DNA from: Pseudomonas mohnii
GTDB taxonomy: Bacteria > Pseudomonadota > Gammaproteobacteria > Pseudomonadales > Pseudomonadaceae
NCBI RefSeq assembly: GCF_900105115.1
Contig: NZ_FNRV01000001.1
Location: 1 to 64,000, forward strand
Reading direction: 5' to 3'
DNA: 64,000 bases
Shown here: piece after piece, positions 15,142 through 24,108 of the stretch
Numbering within the stretch: position 1 is the first letter of the stretch
How the letters are laid out: every line of letters starts with the position of its first letter
Made by a program: the position numbers and the translations under genes
Notes under the pieces: model-generated
Seen by the model: only the letters and a program-made list of their open reading frames with translations
The model's database searches: none
Told to the model about the DNA's origin: nothing

Positions 15142-17157
15142 ATGCATAACAATAAGAGTCACAGCCACACACTTCCTTCGCGACACAGTCTGTTGGCCCT
15201 GGCCATTCTGGCGGCGTCCATGCCGGTCGCTCACGCCGTCGAAGTGGATACCGGCAACCCTGACTGGTCGGTACGTTTCGATAACACCGTGAAGTACAAC
15301 TACGGCGTGCGCACCGAAGGCGCCGACAAGCGCATGTTGGCGACCCCCAACAATAACGACGGCGATTACAACTTTCGCAAGGCCGGGACCAACATCACCA
15401 ACCGCGTCGATCTGTTGACCGAAATGGATGTGGTCTACCAGCAAAGCATGGGCTTTCGGGTCAGTGCCGCGAGCTGGTACGACAAGGCGTATGAAAACAC
15501 CGGTTCCAATTCCAACCCGTTCGTCAACGGCAATGGCGGCACTTCCGGCCTGGTCGCCAATGACCCGCGCCTGGCGGCGGTTACCAACGACAACGTCGGC
15601 TTCGGCAGCCCGCACCTGAGCAACTATGCCCAGCGTTATTACAACGGACCTTCCGGGGAAATCCTCGACGCCTTCGTGTTCTACAGCACCGAAGTGGGCG
15701 ATGAGTCGATGTTCAGCGTCAAGGCCGGGCAACACAACGTGTTCTGGGGTGAAACCATCCTCAACCCGGTGCATTCGATCAGCTACGGCCAGTCTGGCCT
15801 GGACCTAGCCAAGCTGGCCGCATCGCCGGGGACCGAGGCCAAGGAACTGTTCGTTCCTCGCAATCAGATTTCGATGACCTTCACCCTCAATCCCGAATTG
15901 ACGGTGGGCGCCCAGTATTTCCTCGATTGGGATGCGGCGCGCCTGCCCGAGGCCGGGACCTACTATGGCGGTTCCGATCTGGTGGGCTTCGGCGCGCAGT
16001 CGTTCCTGCTGGGCAATACCAACTCCGTGACGCCGGGCAGCCCGCTCGGTTGTGGCATCGCGCCTTGCAACGGCCTGACCAACGTGCGCCGCGGCGATGA
16101 CCTGACACCGCGCAATTCAGGCGATTGGGGCGTCATGGCCAAATGGTCGCCCGCCTGGCTGGACGGTACGCTGGGCTTCTACTACCGCCAGACGTCGGAC
16201 ATCTTGCCGCAAGCCTGGCTCGACGCCCGAGGCGTGAGCTCGGTCAACCCGAACGGTACGCGGCCAGCGGGTCAGGTGCCGGCGGTGGTCAATACCCTGA
16301 ACTCCCTGAGCACCGCCACCTATCAACTGGCCTATTCCGACAAGATCGACATCTTCGGCTTGAGCCTGTCCAAGGACATCGGCGGCATCAGCGTCGGCAG
16401 TGACCTGAACATCCGGCACAACATGCCCCTGGCCAGTATTCCGGCGATCGTCAGCACCAGCAGCCCGCTCGGACTGGGGCAGGGTCTTGGCCTGTTGCCA
16501 GCGCGTTCGGCGGCCAGCGGCGTGATCTATGACACCCCGCACGATGGCGACAGCATGAGCGCCACCGGTGACACGCTGCACTGGACACTCAACGGTCTGA
16601 TGAGCCTGTCGAAAACGCCGGTATACGATTCGGCGACCCTGCTCGCCGAGCTGTATTACAGCAACCTGCTCAAGCTCGATAGCAAGAACGAGGCGCTCTA
16701 CAAAGGCAAGAGCACCTATCGCGGTATCGATGCGCCTACCCGCGACAACTGGGGCATCGCCGTCAACTTCACCCCGACCTGGTATCAGGTGTTTCCGGGC
16801 GTCGACATGAGCCTGCCGATGTCGGTCAACGTCGGCCTCGCTGGCGTGTCCCCGGTCTCCGGCGGCGGCGCCAAGGACACCGGCAACTACGCGTTCGGCG
16901 TCGGTGCCGCGGTGTACAACAAGTACTTCGTCGACCTCAAGTACGTGGACTCCTTCGGCAAGACCGACAAGTGCAATGTCAGCGGCAACAGCACCGGTGC
17001 TGCCAATGCCGGAAGCGGCGACGGCTCCACGCCGAACGCCTTCAGCGGTAACGAAAACTATGCGTGCTACGCCGGTGGCTATTCAGCCTTCTCGGGTGGC
17101 GGTGCGACCACCGAAGACCGTGGTGCCCTGTACCTGACGCTGAAAACCACCTTTTGA
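15142..17157 (+). CDS. DUF1302 family protein (probable outer-membrane beta-barrel)
   Basis: 671 residues. A signal peptide (about residues 1-33, LLALAILAASMPVAHA-V) is followed by a long beta-rich sequence with alternating aromatic/polar strands, DWSVRFDNTVKYNYGVR at the front and a C-terminal segment ending LYLTLKTTF, i.e. a terminal phenylalanine as in outer-membrane barrels. DUF1302 proteins regularly travel with DUF1329, a YCF48-like protein and an MMPL/RND protein in clusters for hydrophobic substrates such as steroids, terpenoids and esters. The likely task is passage of such a substrate across or onto the outer membrane. GGCGGAG precedes the ATG. Confidence 0.88.
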   Translation: MHNNKSHSHTLPSRHSLLALAILAASMPVAHAVEVDTGNPDWSVRFDNTVKYNYGVRTEGADKRMLATPNNNDGDYNFRKAGTNITNRVDLLTEMDVVYQQSMGFRVSAASWYDKAYENTGSNSNPFVNGNGGTSGLVANDPRLAAVTNDNVGFGSPHLSNYAQRYYNGPSGEILDAFVFYSTEVGDESMFSVKAGQHNVFWGETILNPVHSISYGQSGLDLAKLAASPGTEAKELFVPRNQISMTFTLNPELTVGAQYFLDWDAARLPEAGTYYGGSDLVGFGAQSFLLGNTNSVTPGSPLGCGIAPCNGLTNVRRGDDLTPRNSGDWGVMAKWSPAWLDGTLGFYYRQTSDILPQAWLDARGVSSVNPNGTRPAGQVPAVVNTLNSLSTATYQLAYSDKIDIFGLSLSKDIGGISVGSDLNIRHNMPLASIPAIVSTSSPLGLGQGLGLLPARSAASGVIYDTPHDGDSMSATGDTLHWTLNGLMSLSKTPVYDSATLLAELYYSNLLKLDSKNEALYKGKSTYRGIDAPTRDNWGIAVNFTPTWYQVFPGVDMSLPMSVNVGLAGVSPVSGGGAKDTGNYAFGVGAAVYNKYFVDLKYVDSFGKTDKCNVSGNSTGAANAGSGDGSTPNAFSGNENYACYAGGYSAFSGGGATTEDRGALYLTLKTTF

Positions 17158-17196
17158 TTCACCCAATGCTTAGTCACTAAGCAGGAGTATGACCCC

Positions 17197-18555
17197 ATGA
17201 AATTCGTGCAAACCTTGCTGGCCGCTTCCCTGGTCATGGCCATTGGCGCCCAGGCGCAGGCCGCCGTTTCGACTCAGGAGGCCGCCAAACTGGGCAGCAG
17301 CCTGACCCTGGTGGGGGCCGAAAAGGCCGCCAGCGCCGATGGTGCCATTCCCGCCTATGCCGGCGGGCTGACCACGGCCCCGGCCAGCTTCAAGGCAGGC
17401 GACAGCATGCGCCCGGACCCCTTCGCCAGTGAAAAGCCGGTATTGGTCATCGACGGTAAAAACGTTGATCAGTACAAAGGCATGCTCACTGCCACCACCG
17501 TGGAGCTGGCCAAGCGCTTCCCGACCTTCCGTGTCGATGTCTACCCGACCCACCGCACCGTTGCATTGCCCCAGGCGGTGCTGGACAACAGCGTGAAGAA
17601 CGCCAGCGGCGCCAAGTCCCTTGAAGGCGGCCTGGCCATCGACAACGTCTTGCCGGGCGTGCCGTTCCCGATCCCGCAATCGGGCAGCGAGGCGATGTGG
17701 AATTTCCTGCTGCGTTATCAGGGCGTCAACATCAACTCCAAGTACGACTCCTGGAACGTCGACTCGGCCGGTGTACCGAGCCTGGCGACCACCGGGCAGG
17801 CGTTCATCACTTACCCGATCTACGAAAACCTGGCGCAGACCATCAGCAGTGCCGACGTGTACTACCAGATGAAGCTGTATTACACCGGGCCGGCGCGCCG
17901 CGCCGGTGAGTCGATCATGCTCAAGGACGCCGCCAACCCGCTGCAGCAGCCGCGCCGCGCATGGCAGTACCTGCCGGGTCAGCGTCGCGTCAAGCTGGCA
18001 CCGAACCTGGCCTACGACACGCCGAACCCGGGTACCGCCGGTGCCGGTACTTACGACGACGTGTTCGTCTTCAACGGTGCGCTGGATCGCTACGACTGGA
18101 AGCTGGTCGGCAAGCAGGAAATGATCGTGCCGTACAACACCTACAAGCTGACCTACGCCCAGGACCCGAAAAGCCTGACCACGCCGAACCACCTTGCCCC
18201 CGATTTCGTGCGCTGGGAGAAACACCGCGTGTGGGTGGTCGAGGGCAACCTCAAGGCCGGCGCACGCCATGTCTACCAGAAGCGTCGCTTCTACCTGGAT
18301 GAAGACAGCTGGGCCGCTCTGGCCTCCGATCAATACGACGCACGGGGTCAGCTCTACCGTGGTTCCTTCGCGTTCCTCAGCCAGAGCTATGACAAGCAAG
18401 TGCCGGACTCCACGCCTTTCATGATCTACGACCTGGTCGGTGGTTCCTACAACATCAACGGTGTGGTCGGGCCTTACGGCGGTATCCGCTACATCGACTC
18501 GCTGTCCAAGGCGCAGTGGTCGCCGGAGTCCCTGGCAGGCGCCGGCATTCGCTAA
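17197..18555 (+). CDS. DUF1329 family protein (periplasmic, LolB-like superfamily)
   Basis: 452 residues with signal peptide MKFVQTLLAASLVMAIGAQAQA-A. The mature start is conserved in the family: EAAKLGSSLTLVGAEKAASADGAIPAYAGGL. Later AWQYLPGQRRVKLAPNLAYDTPNP, DDVFVFNGALDRYDWKLVGKQEM and VWVVEGNLKAGARHVYQKRRFYLDEDSW are typical DUF1329 segments. The family is close to lipoprotein-sorting LolA/LolB-type proteins and may ferry hydrophobic molecules through the periplasm. The gene follows DUF1302 by about 40 bp with GCAGGAG before ATG. Its fixed pairing with DUF1302 indicates one transport unit. Confidence 0.9.
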   Translation: MKFVQTLLAASLVMAIGAQAQAAVSTQEAAKLGSSLTLVGAEKAASADGAIPAYAGGLTTAPASFKAGDSMRPDPFASEKPVLVIDGKNVDQYKGMLTATTVELAKRFPTFRVDVYPTHRTVALPQAVLDNSVKNASGAKSLEGGLAIDNVLPGVPFPIPQSGSEAMWNFLLRYQGVNINSKYDSWNVDSAGVPSLATTGQAFITYPIYENLAQTISSADVYYQMKLYYTGPARRAGESIMLKDAANPLQQPRRAWQYLPGQRRVKLAPNLAYDTPNPGTAGAGTYDDVFVFNGALDRYDWKLVGKQEMIVPYNTYKLTYAQDPKSLTTPNHLAPDFVRWEKHRVWVVEGNLKAGARHVYQKRRFYLDEDSWAALASDQYDARGQLYRGSFAFLSQSYDKQVPDSTPFMIYDLVGGSYNINGVVGPYGGIRYIDSLSKAQWSPESLAGAGIR

Positions 18556-18569
18556 GCGCCGTGTTGGAC

Positions 18570-18605
18570 GCCGGGTGCACATGAGGTGCGCCCGGCGCGG
18601 TCTTT
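18570..18605 (+). terminator. Strong stem-loop after the DUF1329 gene, possible partial terminator
   Basis: GCCGGGTGCAC (18570-18580) pairs with GTGCGCCCGGC (18586-18596) with one G-T pair and an ATGAG loop; TCTTT follows four bases later. Located between DUF1329 and the YCF48-like gene, it may lower expression of the downstream membrane genes. Confidence 0.4.
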
Positions 18606-18620
18606 CCAAGAGGACGCAGT

Positions 18621-19694
18621 ATGTGTTCGTACAAGAAGTACCTGCAGTGGGCGCTGGGCGCCACACTGGCTGTGCTCCAGGGCTTCACCCAGGCGGCCGG
18701 TTACGTCGACGTGCTGGACCTGCCAGCCCGGCCCAGCGCCCTGGCCGCGCACAGCCCGTTGCTCGGCGCGGCCCGCGCGGGTGAGCGACTGGTCGCGGTC
18801 GGGCAGCGAGGCCACATTCTCTACTCCGATGACAGCGGCAACGCCTGGCAGCAGGCCGCCGTGCCGGTCAGCGCCGACCTCAACGCCGTGAGCTTCCCTT
18901 CGCCCACCCAGGGCTGGGCGGTCGGTAACGACGGCGTGATCCTGCACAGCAGCGATGCCGGCGCGACCTGGAACAAGCAACTGGACGGCCGCCAGATCGG
19001 TGCCTTGCTGGTCAAGCATTACAGTGCGCTGGCCAGTGCCGAACCGGCCAACGAACAATGGGCGCAGCTGGCCGCGGATGGTCAGCGGCTGGTCGAGGAG
19101 GGCGCCGACAAGCCGCTGCTCGACGTCTGGTTCGCCAATGAAAAAGTCGGCTATGTGGTGGGCGTATTCAATCTGATTCTGCGTACCGAGGATGGCGGTC
19201 AGCACTGGACACCGTTTCAGGACCGCACCGATAACCCGCAAAGTCTGCACCTCAACGCCATCGCCTCCACGGGGGATGGGCTGTTCATCGTTGGCGAACA
19301 GGGGCTGCTGCTCAAATGGGATGAACCCAAGCAGCGTTTCGTGGCGCTGGATTCGCCCTACCAGGGCAGCTTTTTCGGTGTGATCGGCAAGCCCGGCGAA
19401 GTGCTGGTGTATGGCCTGCGCGGGCACGTGTTCCGCAGCGTCGACGGTGGCGCCAGCTGGACGGCGCTCAGTACCGGCCTGCAAGTCAGCCTCACGGCGG
19501 CCACTCTGGATGCCGAAGGGCACTACCGACTGTTGAGTCAGGCAGGACAGTTATTGGTTAGCACCGACGATGGCGCGCGCCTCCAGCCGCAGCCCCGAAA
19601 AGACATCTCGCCGGCCGCCGGCGCGATCACAGCTCCCAACGGCGGGCTGGTATTGGTCGGCAGCCGTGGCGTGCGCGCACTCGACGTCAAATAA
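18621..19694 (+). CDS. YCF48-like/BNR-repeat protein, exported
   Basis: 357 residues. A signal peptide (ALGATLAVLQGFTQAA) is followed by repeats of the BNR/YCF48 beta-propeller type: GQRGHILYSDDSGNAWQQ, GNDGVILHSSDAGATWNK, ILRTEDGGQHWTPF, GEQGLLLKWDEP and GLRGHVFRSVDGGASWTAL, each with the D-x-G-x-x-W signature. YCF48 and HCF136 help assemble photosystem II in phototrophs; in heterotrophs the related proteins sit next to MMPL transporters and probably act as periplasmic partners of them. The next gene here encodes exactly such a transporter, 31 bp downstream. Confidence 0.88.
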   Translation: MCSYKKYLQWALGATLAVLQGFTQAAGYVDVLDLPARPSALAAHSPLLGAARAGERLVAVGQRGHILYSDDSGNAWQQAAVPVSADLNAVSFPSPTQGWAVGNDGVILHSSDAGATWNKQLDGRQIGALLVKHYSALASAEPANEQWAQLAADGQRLVEEGADKPLLDVWFANEKVGYVVGVFNLILRTEDGGQHWTPFQDRTDNPQSLHLNAIASTGDGLFIVGEQGLLLKWDEPKQRFVALDSPYQGSFFGVIGKPGEVLVYGLRGHVFRSVDGGASWTALSTGLQVSLTAATLDAEGHYRLLSQAGQLLVSTDDGARLQPQPRKDISPAAGAITAPNGGLVLVGSRGVRALDVK

Positions 19695-19725
19695 GAACTG
19701 GATTCACTAGAGCGAGAACCCTGAC

Positions 19726-22215
19726 ATGGGCAACCTCAAGCAAGACACCATGCCGGTGATCCGCCACATGCGTGACTTCGATCGTAACTCCGGCAATCGC
19801 CTGGAGCGCTGGGTCTTCAACTACCGTCCGCTGTTCATGCTGGTCATGGCCTTGATAACCCTGGTGCTGGGCTACATGGCGGCCACTCGCCTGGAACTGC
19901 GCCCCAGCTTCGAAAAAATGATTCCGCAGAGCCAGCCCTATATTCAGAACTTCCTGGAGAACCGCCAATCGTTGCGCGGCCTGGGCAGCTCGGTGCGGGT
20001 GGTGGTGGAAAACACCCAGGGCGATATTTTCGACCCCGAATACCTGGCGGTGCTCAAGCAGGTCAACGATGACCTGTTCCTCACCGAAGGCGTCGACCGC
20101 GCCTGGATGAAGTCCTTGTGGAGCCCTTCGGTACGCTGGAATGAAGTCACCGAGGAAGGCTTCCAGGGTGGTCCGGTGATGCCCGACGCGTACCAGGGCT
20201 CGCCCGCAGACATCGAACAGCTGCGCCAGAACATCAACCGCGCCGGCATCGTCGGCAGCCTGGTGGCCAGTGATTTCAAATCGACCATGCTGATCGTGCC
20301 GCTGCTGGACAAAGCCTCGGCGACCGGTCACGGCATCAATTACTACCCGTTTGCGCAACTCCTCGAACAACAGCTGCGTGACAAGATCGAGTTTGCCGGC
20401 GACAGCAAGGCACGCAAGGCCGGGGAGGAGGGCAAGGGCAAGTACAAGGTGCGGGTGATCGGTTTTGCCAAGTTGATCGGCGACCTGATCGACGGCCTGA
20501 TCCAGGTGATGATGTTCTTCGGCCTGGCCGTGGTCACCTCGTTCGTCATCATTTACCTCTACACCCGCTGCCTGCGCAGCACGCTGCTGGTGATCTTCTG
20601 TTCGCTGACGGCGGTGGTCTGGCAATTGGGCATTGTCGCCTGGCTGGGCTATGCCATCGATCCGTACTCGGTGCTGGTGCCGTTCCTGATCTTCGCCATC
20701 GGTGTCTCCCACGCGGCGCAGAAGATGAACGGCATCATGCAGGACATCGCCCGTGGCACCCATAAACTGATCGCGGCGCGCTACACCTTCCGCCGCTTGT
20801 TCATTGCCGGGGTCACCGCTTTGCTGGCCGACGCGGTGGGTTTCGCGGTGCTGATGCTGATCGACATTCCGGTGATCCAGGACCTGGCCATTACCGCCAG
20901 CATCGGCGTGGCCGTGTTGATCTTCACCTCGCTGCTACTGATGCCGGTGGCGCTGTCCTACATCGGTGTCGGGCGCAAGGCCGCCGAACGTGCGCTGAAG
21001 ATCGACACCCGCGCCGACGAGAGCCGCGGCTTCGGCAAGCTGTGGGATTTGCTCGATCGCTTCACCACGCGCAAGTGGGCCACCGGCATCGTGCTCGGCG
21101 CCGTGGCGCTGGGCATCGCGGGTTTCATGGTCAGTCAGCACCTGCAGATCGGCGACCTCGACAGCGGCGCCCCGGAGCTGCGCGCCGACTCGCGCTATAA
21201 CCGCGATAACGCCTACATCACCAGCCACTATGCGCTGTCCAGTGATCTGTTCGCGGTGATGATCAAGACCGCACCCGAAGGTTGCCTCAATTATCAGACG
21301 CTGATTCTGGCCGACCGCCTGGCCTGGGAGCTGCAGCAATACCCGGGCGTGCAGGCGACGTCTTCGCTGGTCAACGCGGTCCGGCAGATCACCGCCGGAT
21401 CGTTCGAGGGCAATCCCAAGCTCAACAGCATCCAGCGCAACCAGAACGTGCTGAACTACGCGGCGCAGCAGGCCTCGGTCAATGCCCCGGAACTGTTCAA
21501 CACCGACTGTTCGGTGATGCCGGTAATCGCCTTCCTCAAGGACCACAAGGCCGAGACGCTGGACGCGGTGGTCGCCATCGCCGACAAGTTCGCCCGGGAA
21601 AACAGCACCCCGGATCGCCAGTTCCTGCTGGCTGCCGGCACCGCCGGTATCGAAGCGGCGACCAATATCGTCGTGCGCGAGGCCAACCACACGATGCTGC
21701 TGTACGTGTACGCAGCAGTGACACTGTTCTGCCTGATCACCTTCCGCAGCTGGCGTGCCACGCTGGTGGCGCTGTTGCCGCTGGTGCTGACGTCGATTCT
21801 CTGCGAAGCGTTGATGGTCATCATGGGGATCGGCGTCAAGGTCGCGACGCTGCCGGTGATCGCGCTGGGGGTCGGGATCGGTGTCGACTACGCGCTGTAT
21901 TTGCTCAGCGTGCAGTTGCACTACCAGCGCCAGGGCATGCCGTTGGCACAGGCCTACCGTAATGCCGTGTCCTTCACTGGCCGGGTGGTGGGGCTGGTCG
22001 GCATCACCCTGGCGGCGGGTGTGGTGTGCTGGGCCTGGTCGCCGATCAAGTTCCAGGCCGACATGGGCATCCTGCTGACCTTCATGTTCATCTGGAACAT
22101 GCTCGGCGCATTGATCCTGATCCCGGCGCTGTCCTGTTTCTTGCTGCGCAACATCACCCCCGTACCCGCAAGCACCACCGAACGCACCGCGGAGCTTGTG
22201 GGCGCAAACCATTAA
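19726..22215 (+). CDS. RND superfamily transporter, MMPL type
   Basis: 829 residues with two repeats of one helix, a large periplasmic loop and five helices. The first block has ERWVFNYRPLFMLVMALITLVLGY, the loop (LRPSFEKMIPQSQPYIQNF) and YLYTRCLRSTLLVIFCSLTAVVWQLG with PFLIFAIGVSHAAQKMNGI; the second has TFRSWRATLVALLPLVLTSILCEALM and VIALGVGIGVDYALYLLS, where the aspartate (GVDYAL) is typical of MMPL proton relays. MMPL proteins move lipids, fatty acids or steroids. Together with DUF1302, DUF1329 and YCF48 it forms a putative envelope uptake or export route for a hydrophobic compound. Confidence 0.9.
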   Translation: MGNLKQDTMPVIRHMRDFDRNSGNRLERWVFNYRPLFMLVMALITLVLGYMAATRLELRPSFEKMIPQSQPYIQNFLENRQSLRGLGSSVRVVVENTQGDIFDPEYLAVLKQVNDDLFLTEGVDRAWMKSLWSPSVRWNEVTEEGFQGGPVMPDAYQGSPADIEQLRQNINRAGIVGSLVASDFKSTMLIVPLLDKASATGHGINYYPFAQLLEQQLRDKIEFAGDSKARKAGEEGKGKYKVRVIGFAKLIGDLIDGLIQVMMFFGLAVVTSFVIIYLYTRCLRSTLLVIFCSLTAVVWQLGIVAWLGYAIDPYSVLVPFLIFAIGVSHAAQKMNGIMQDIARGTHKLIAARYTFRRLFIAGVTALLADAVGFAVLMLIDIPVIQDLAITASIGVAVLIFTSLLLMPVALSYIGVGRKAAERALKIDTRADESRGFGKLWDLLDRFTTRKWATGIVLGAVALGIAGFMVSQHLQIGDLDSGAPELRADSRYNRDNAYITSHYALSSDLFAVMIKTAPEGCLNYQTLILADRLAWELQQYPGVQATSSLVNAVRQITAGSFEGNPKLNSIQRNQNVLNYAAQQASVNAPELFNTDCSVMPVIAFLKDHKAETLDAVVAIADKFARENSTPDRQFLLAAGTAGIEAATNIVVREANHTMLLYVYAAVTLFCLITFRSWRATLVALLPLVLTSILCEALMVIMGIGVKVATLPVIALGVGIGVDYALYLLSVQLHYQRQGMPLAQAYRNAVSFTGRVVGLVGITLAAGVVCWAWSPIKFQADMGILLTFMFIWNMLGALILIPALSCFLLRNITPVPASTTERTAELVGANH

Positions 22216-22235
22216 CCCTTCGCACTTCCATTGAC

Positions 22236-22256
22236 CAGGGCATGTTGAATGCCCTG
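22236..22256 (+). other. Intergenic stem-loop between MMPL and acyl-CoA dehydrogenase genes
   Basis: CAGGGCAT (22236-22243) and ATGCCCTG (22249-22256) pair perfectly around GTTGA. No T-run follows; probably an mRNA processing or stability element inside the operon. Confidence 0.45.
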
Positions 22257-22278
22257 ACATTGCCTGAGTATTTCAAAT

Positions 22279-24057
22279 ATGGCTGACTACAAAGCGCCCC
22301 TGCGCGATATCCGTTTCGTACTCAACGAAGTTTTCAAAGTCTCCCGCCTGTGGGCGGCGATGCCGGCGCTGGCCGAGGTGGTGGATGAAGAAACCGCCAA
22401 TGCGATCCTTGAAGAAGCCGGCAAGATCAGTGCAGAACTGATCGCACCGCTCAGTCGCAGTGGCGACGAGCAGGGTTGCGCCTGGAACAATGGCGAAGTG
22501 TCCACCCCTGACGGTTTTGCGCAGGCCTATCGCGCCTTTGCCGAAGGCGGCTGGGGCGGTGTCGGTGGTGACCCGGCCTACGGCGGCATGGGCATGCCCA
22601 AGGTGATCGGTGCGCAGGTCGAGGAAATGGTCAACGGCGCCAATCTGTCTTTCGGCCTGTATCCGATGCTCACCGCTGGGGCCTGTCTGGCGATCAAGGC
22701 CCATGCTAGCGAAGAACTGAAGTCCGCCTTCCTGCCGAACCTGTACGCCGGCATCTGGGCCGGATCGATGTGCCTGACCGAACCGCACGCGGGCACCGAC
22801 CTGGGCATCATCCGCACCAAGGCCGAACCTCAGGCCGACGGTTCCTACAAGGTCAGCGGGACCAAGATCTTCATCACCGGCGGCGAGCAAGACCTGACCG
22901 AAAACATCATTCACCTGGTACTGGCCAAACTGCCGGATGCCCCGGCGGGTCCGAAGGGCATTTCGCTGTTCCTGGTGCCGAAGTTCATGGTCAATGCCGA
23001 TGGCAGCCTGGGGTCGCGAAACGCGCTGTCCTGTGGCTCGATCGAACACAAGATGGGGATCAAGGCGTCCGCCACCTGTGTGATGAATTTTGACGGCGCC
23101 ACCGGCTGGATCATCGATGCGCCGAACAGGGGCCTGGCGGCGATGTTCACCATGATGAACTACGAGCGTCTGGGGGTCGGCATTCAAGGCCTGGCCACGG
23201 GTGAGCGTTCGTATCAGAACGCCGTTGAATACGCCCGTGATCGTCTGCAAAGTCGTTCGCCGAGCGGCGCGCAGAGCAAAGACACAGTGGCCGACCCGAT
23301 CATCGTCCATCCGGACGTGCGGCGCATGCTGTTGACCATGAAAGCCGCAAATGAAGGCGGCCGTGCCTTCTCGACGTACGTGGCCATGCAACTGGACACC
23401 GCCAGGTTCAGCGAAGACACCGCAACCCGCCAGCGCGCGGAAGGCCTGGTGGCGTTGCTGACCCCGGTGGCCAAGGCGTTCCTCACCGACATGGGGCTGG
23501 AGACCACGATTCATGGCCAGCAGATCTTCGGCGGCCACGGTTACATCCGCGAATGGGGTCAGGAGCAACTGGTGCGCGACGTGCGCATCACCCAGATCTA
23601 CGAAGGCACCAACGGCATTCAGGCGCTGGACCTGGTTGGACGCAAAGTGGTGGGCACTGGCGGTGAGCTGTACAAACTGTTCGCTGACGAGATTCGCCAT
23701 TTCACCGCCACCGCTTGCGCCGACCTCGCGGAGTTCACCAGACCGTTGAACAGCGCCCTGGACAACCTCGACGAACTCACGGCATGGCTGCTCGACCGCT
23801 CGAAAAACAACCCCAACGAAATCGGCGCGGCGTCGGTCGAGTACCTGCACGCCTTCGGCTACACCGCCTACGCCTACATGTGGGCGCTGATGGCCAAGGC
23901 TTCGGTGAGCAGGGAAGCGCAGGACGACTTCTACGCCAGCAAGCTGGGCACGGCGCGGTTCTACTTCGCTCGCCTGCTGCCGCGCGTTCAGTCGCTGGCC
24001 GCGTCGGTCAGGGCCGGTAGCGATTCACTGTACTTGCTCGACGCCGATCAGTTCTGA
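22279..24057 (+). CDS. Acyl-CoA dehydrogenase (DmdC-like, long form)
   Basis: 592 residues, matching the long acyl-CoA dehydrogenases that include DmdC (methylmercaptopropionyl-CoA dehydrogenase) and many fatty-acid FadE paralogues. The N-terminal helix MADYKAPLRDIRFVLNEVF is typical. FAD-binding segments include CLTEPHAGTDLG and KVSGTKIFITGGEQD; the region with the catalytic base is VRITQIYEGTNGIQALDLVGRK, followed by the extra C-terminal helical domain of the long form. It introduces a double bond into an acyl-CoA. The AMP-dependent ligase downstream would supply the CoA ester, so the pair performs the first two steps of beta-oxidation of the imported acid. Confidence 0.92.
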   Translation: MADYKAPLRDIRFVLNEVFKVSRLWAAMPALAEVVDEETANAILEEAGKISAELIAPLSRSGDEQGCAWNNGEVSTPDGFAQAYRAFAEGGWGGVGGDPAYGGMGMPKVIGAQVEEMVNGANLSFGLYPMLTAGACLAIKAHASEELKSAFLPNLYAGIWAGSMCLTEPHAGTDLGIIRTKAEPQADGSYKVSGTKIFITGGEQDLTENIIHLVLAKLPDAPAGPKGISLFLVPKFMVNADGSLGSRNALSCGSIEHKMGIKASATCVMNFDGATGWIIDAPNRGLAAMFTMMNYERLGVGIQGLATGERSYQNAVEYARDRLQSRSPSGAQSKDTVADPIIVHPDVRRMLLTMKAANEGGRAFSTYVAMQLDTARFSEDTATRQRAEGLVALLTPVAKAFLTDMGLETTIHGQQIFGGHGYIREWGQEQLVRDVRITQIYEGTNGIQALDLVGRKVVGTGGELYKLFADEIRHFTATACADLAEFTRPLNSALDNLDELTAWLLDRSKNNPNEIGAASVEYLHAFGYTAYAYMWALMAKASVSREAQDDFYASKLGTARFYFARLLPRVQSLAASVRAGSDSLYLLDADQF

Positions 24058-24108
24058 CCCCGTGAACCGGAGATGATCTCCAATCAACCGCATCAGGAAG
24101 ACTTCACC

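Noticed and set aside
24073..24108. ATG at 24073 as the acyl-CoA ligase start
   Set aside because: There is no properly spaced ribosome site and the extra 12 residues are not typical. The GTG at 24109 has AGGAAG and starts the conserved N terminus. The choice is uncertain.
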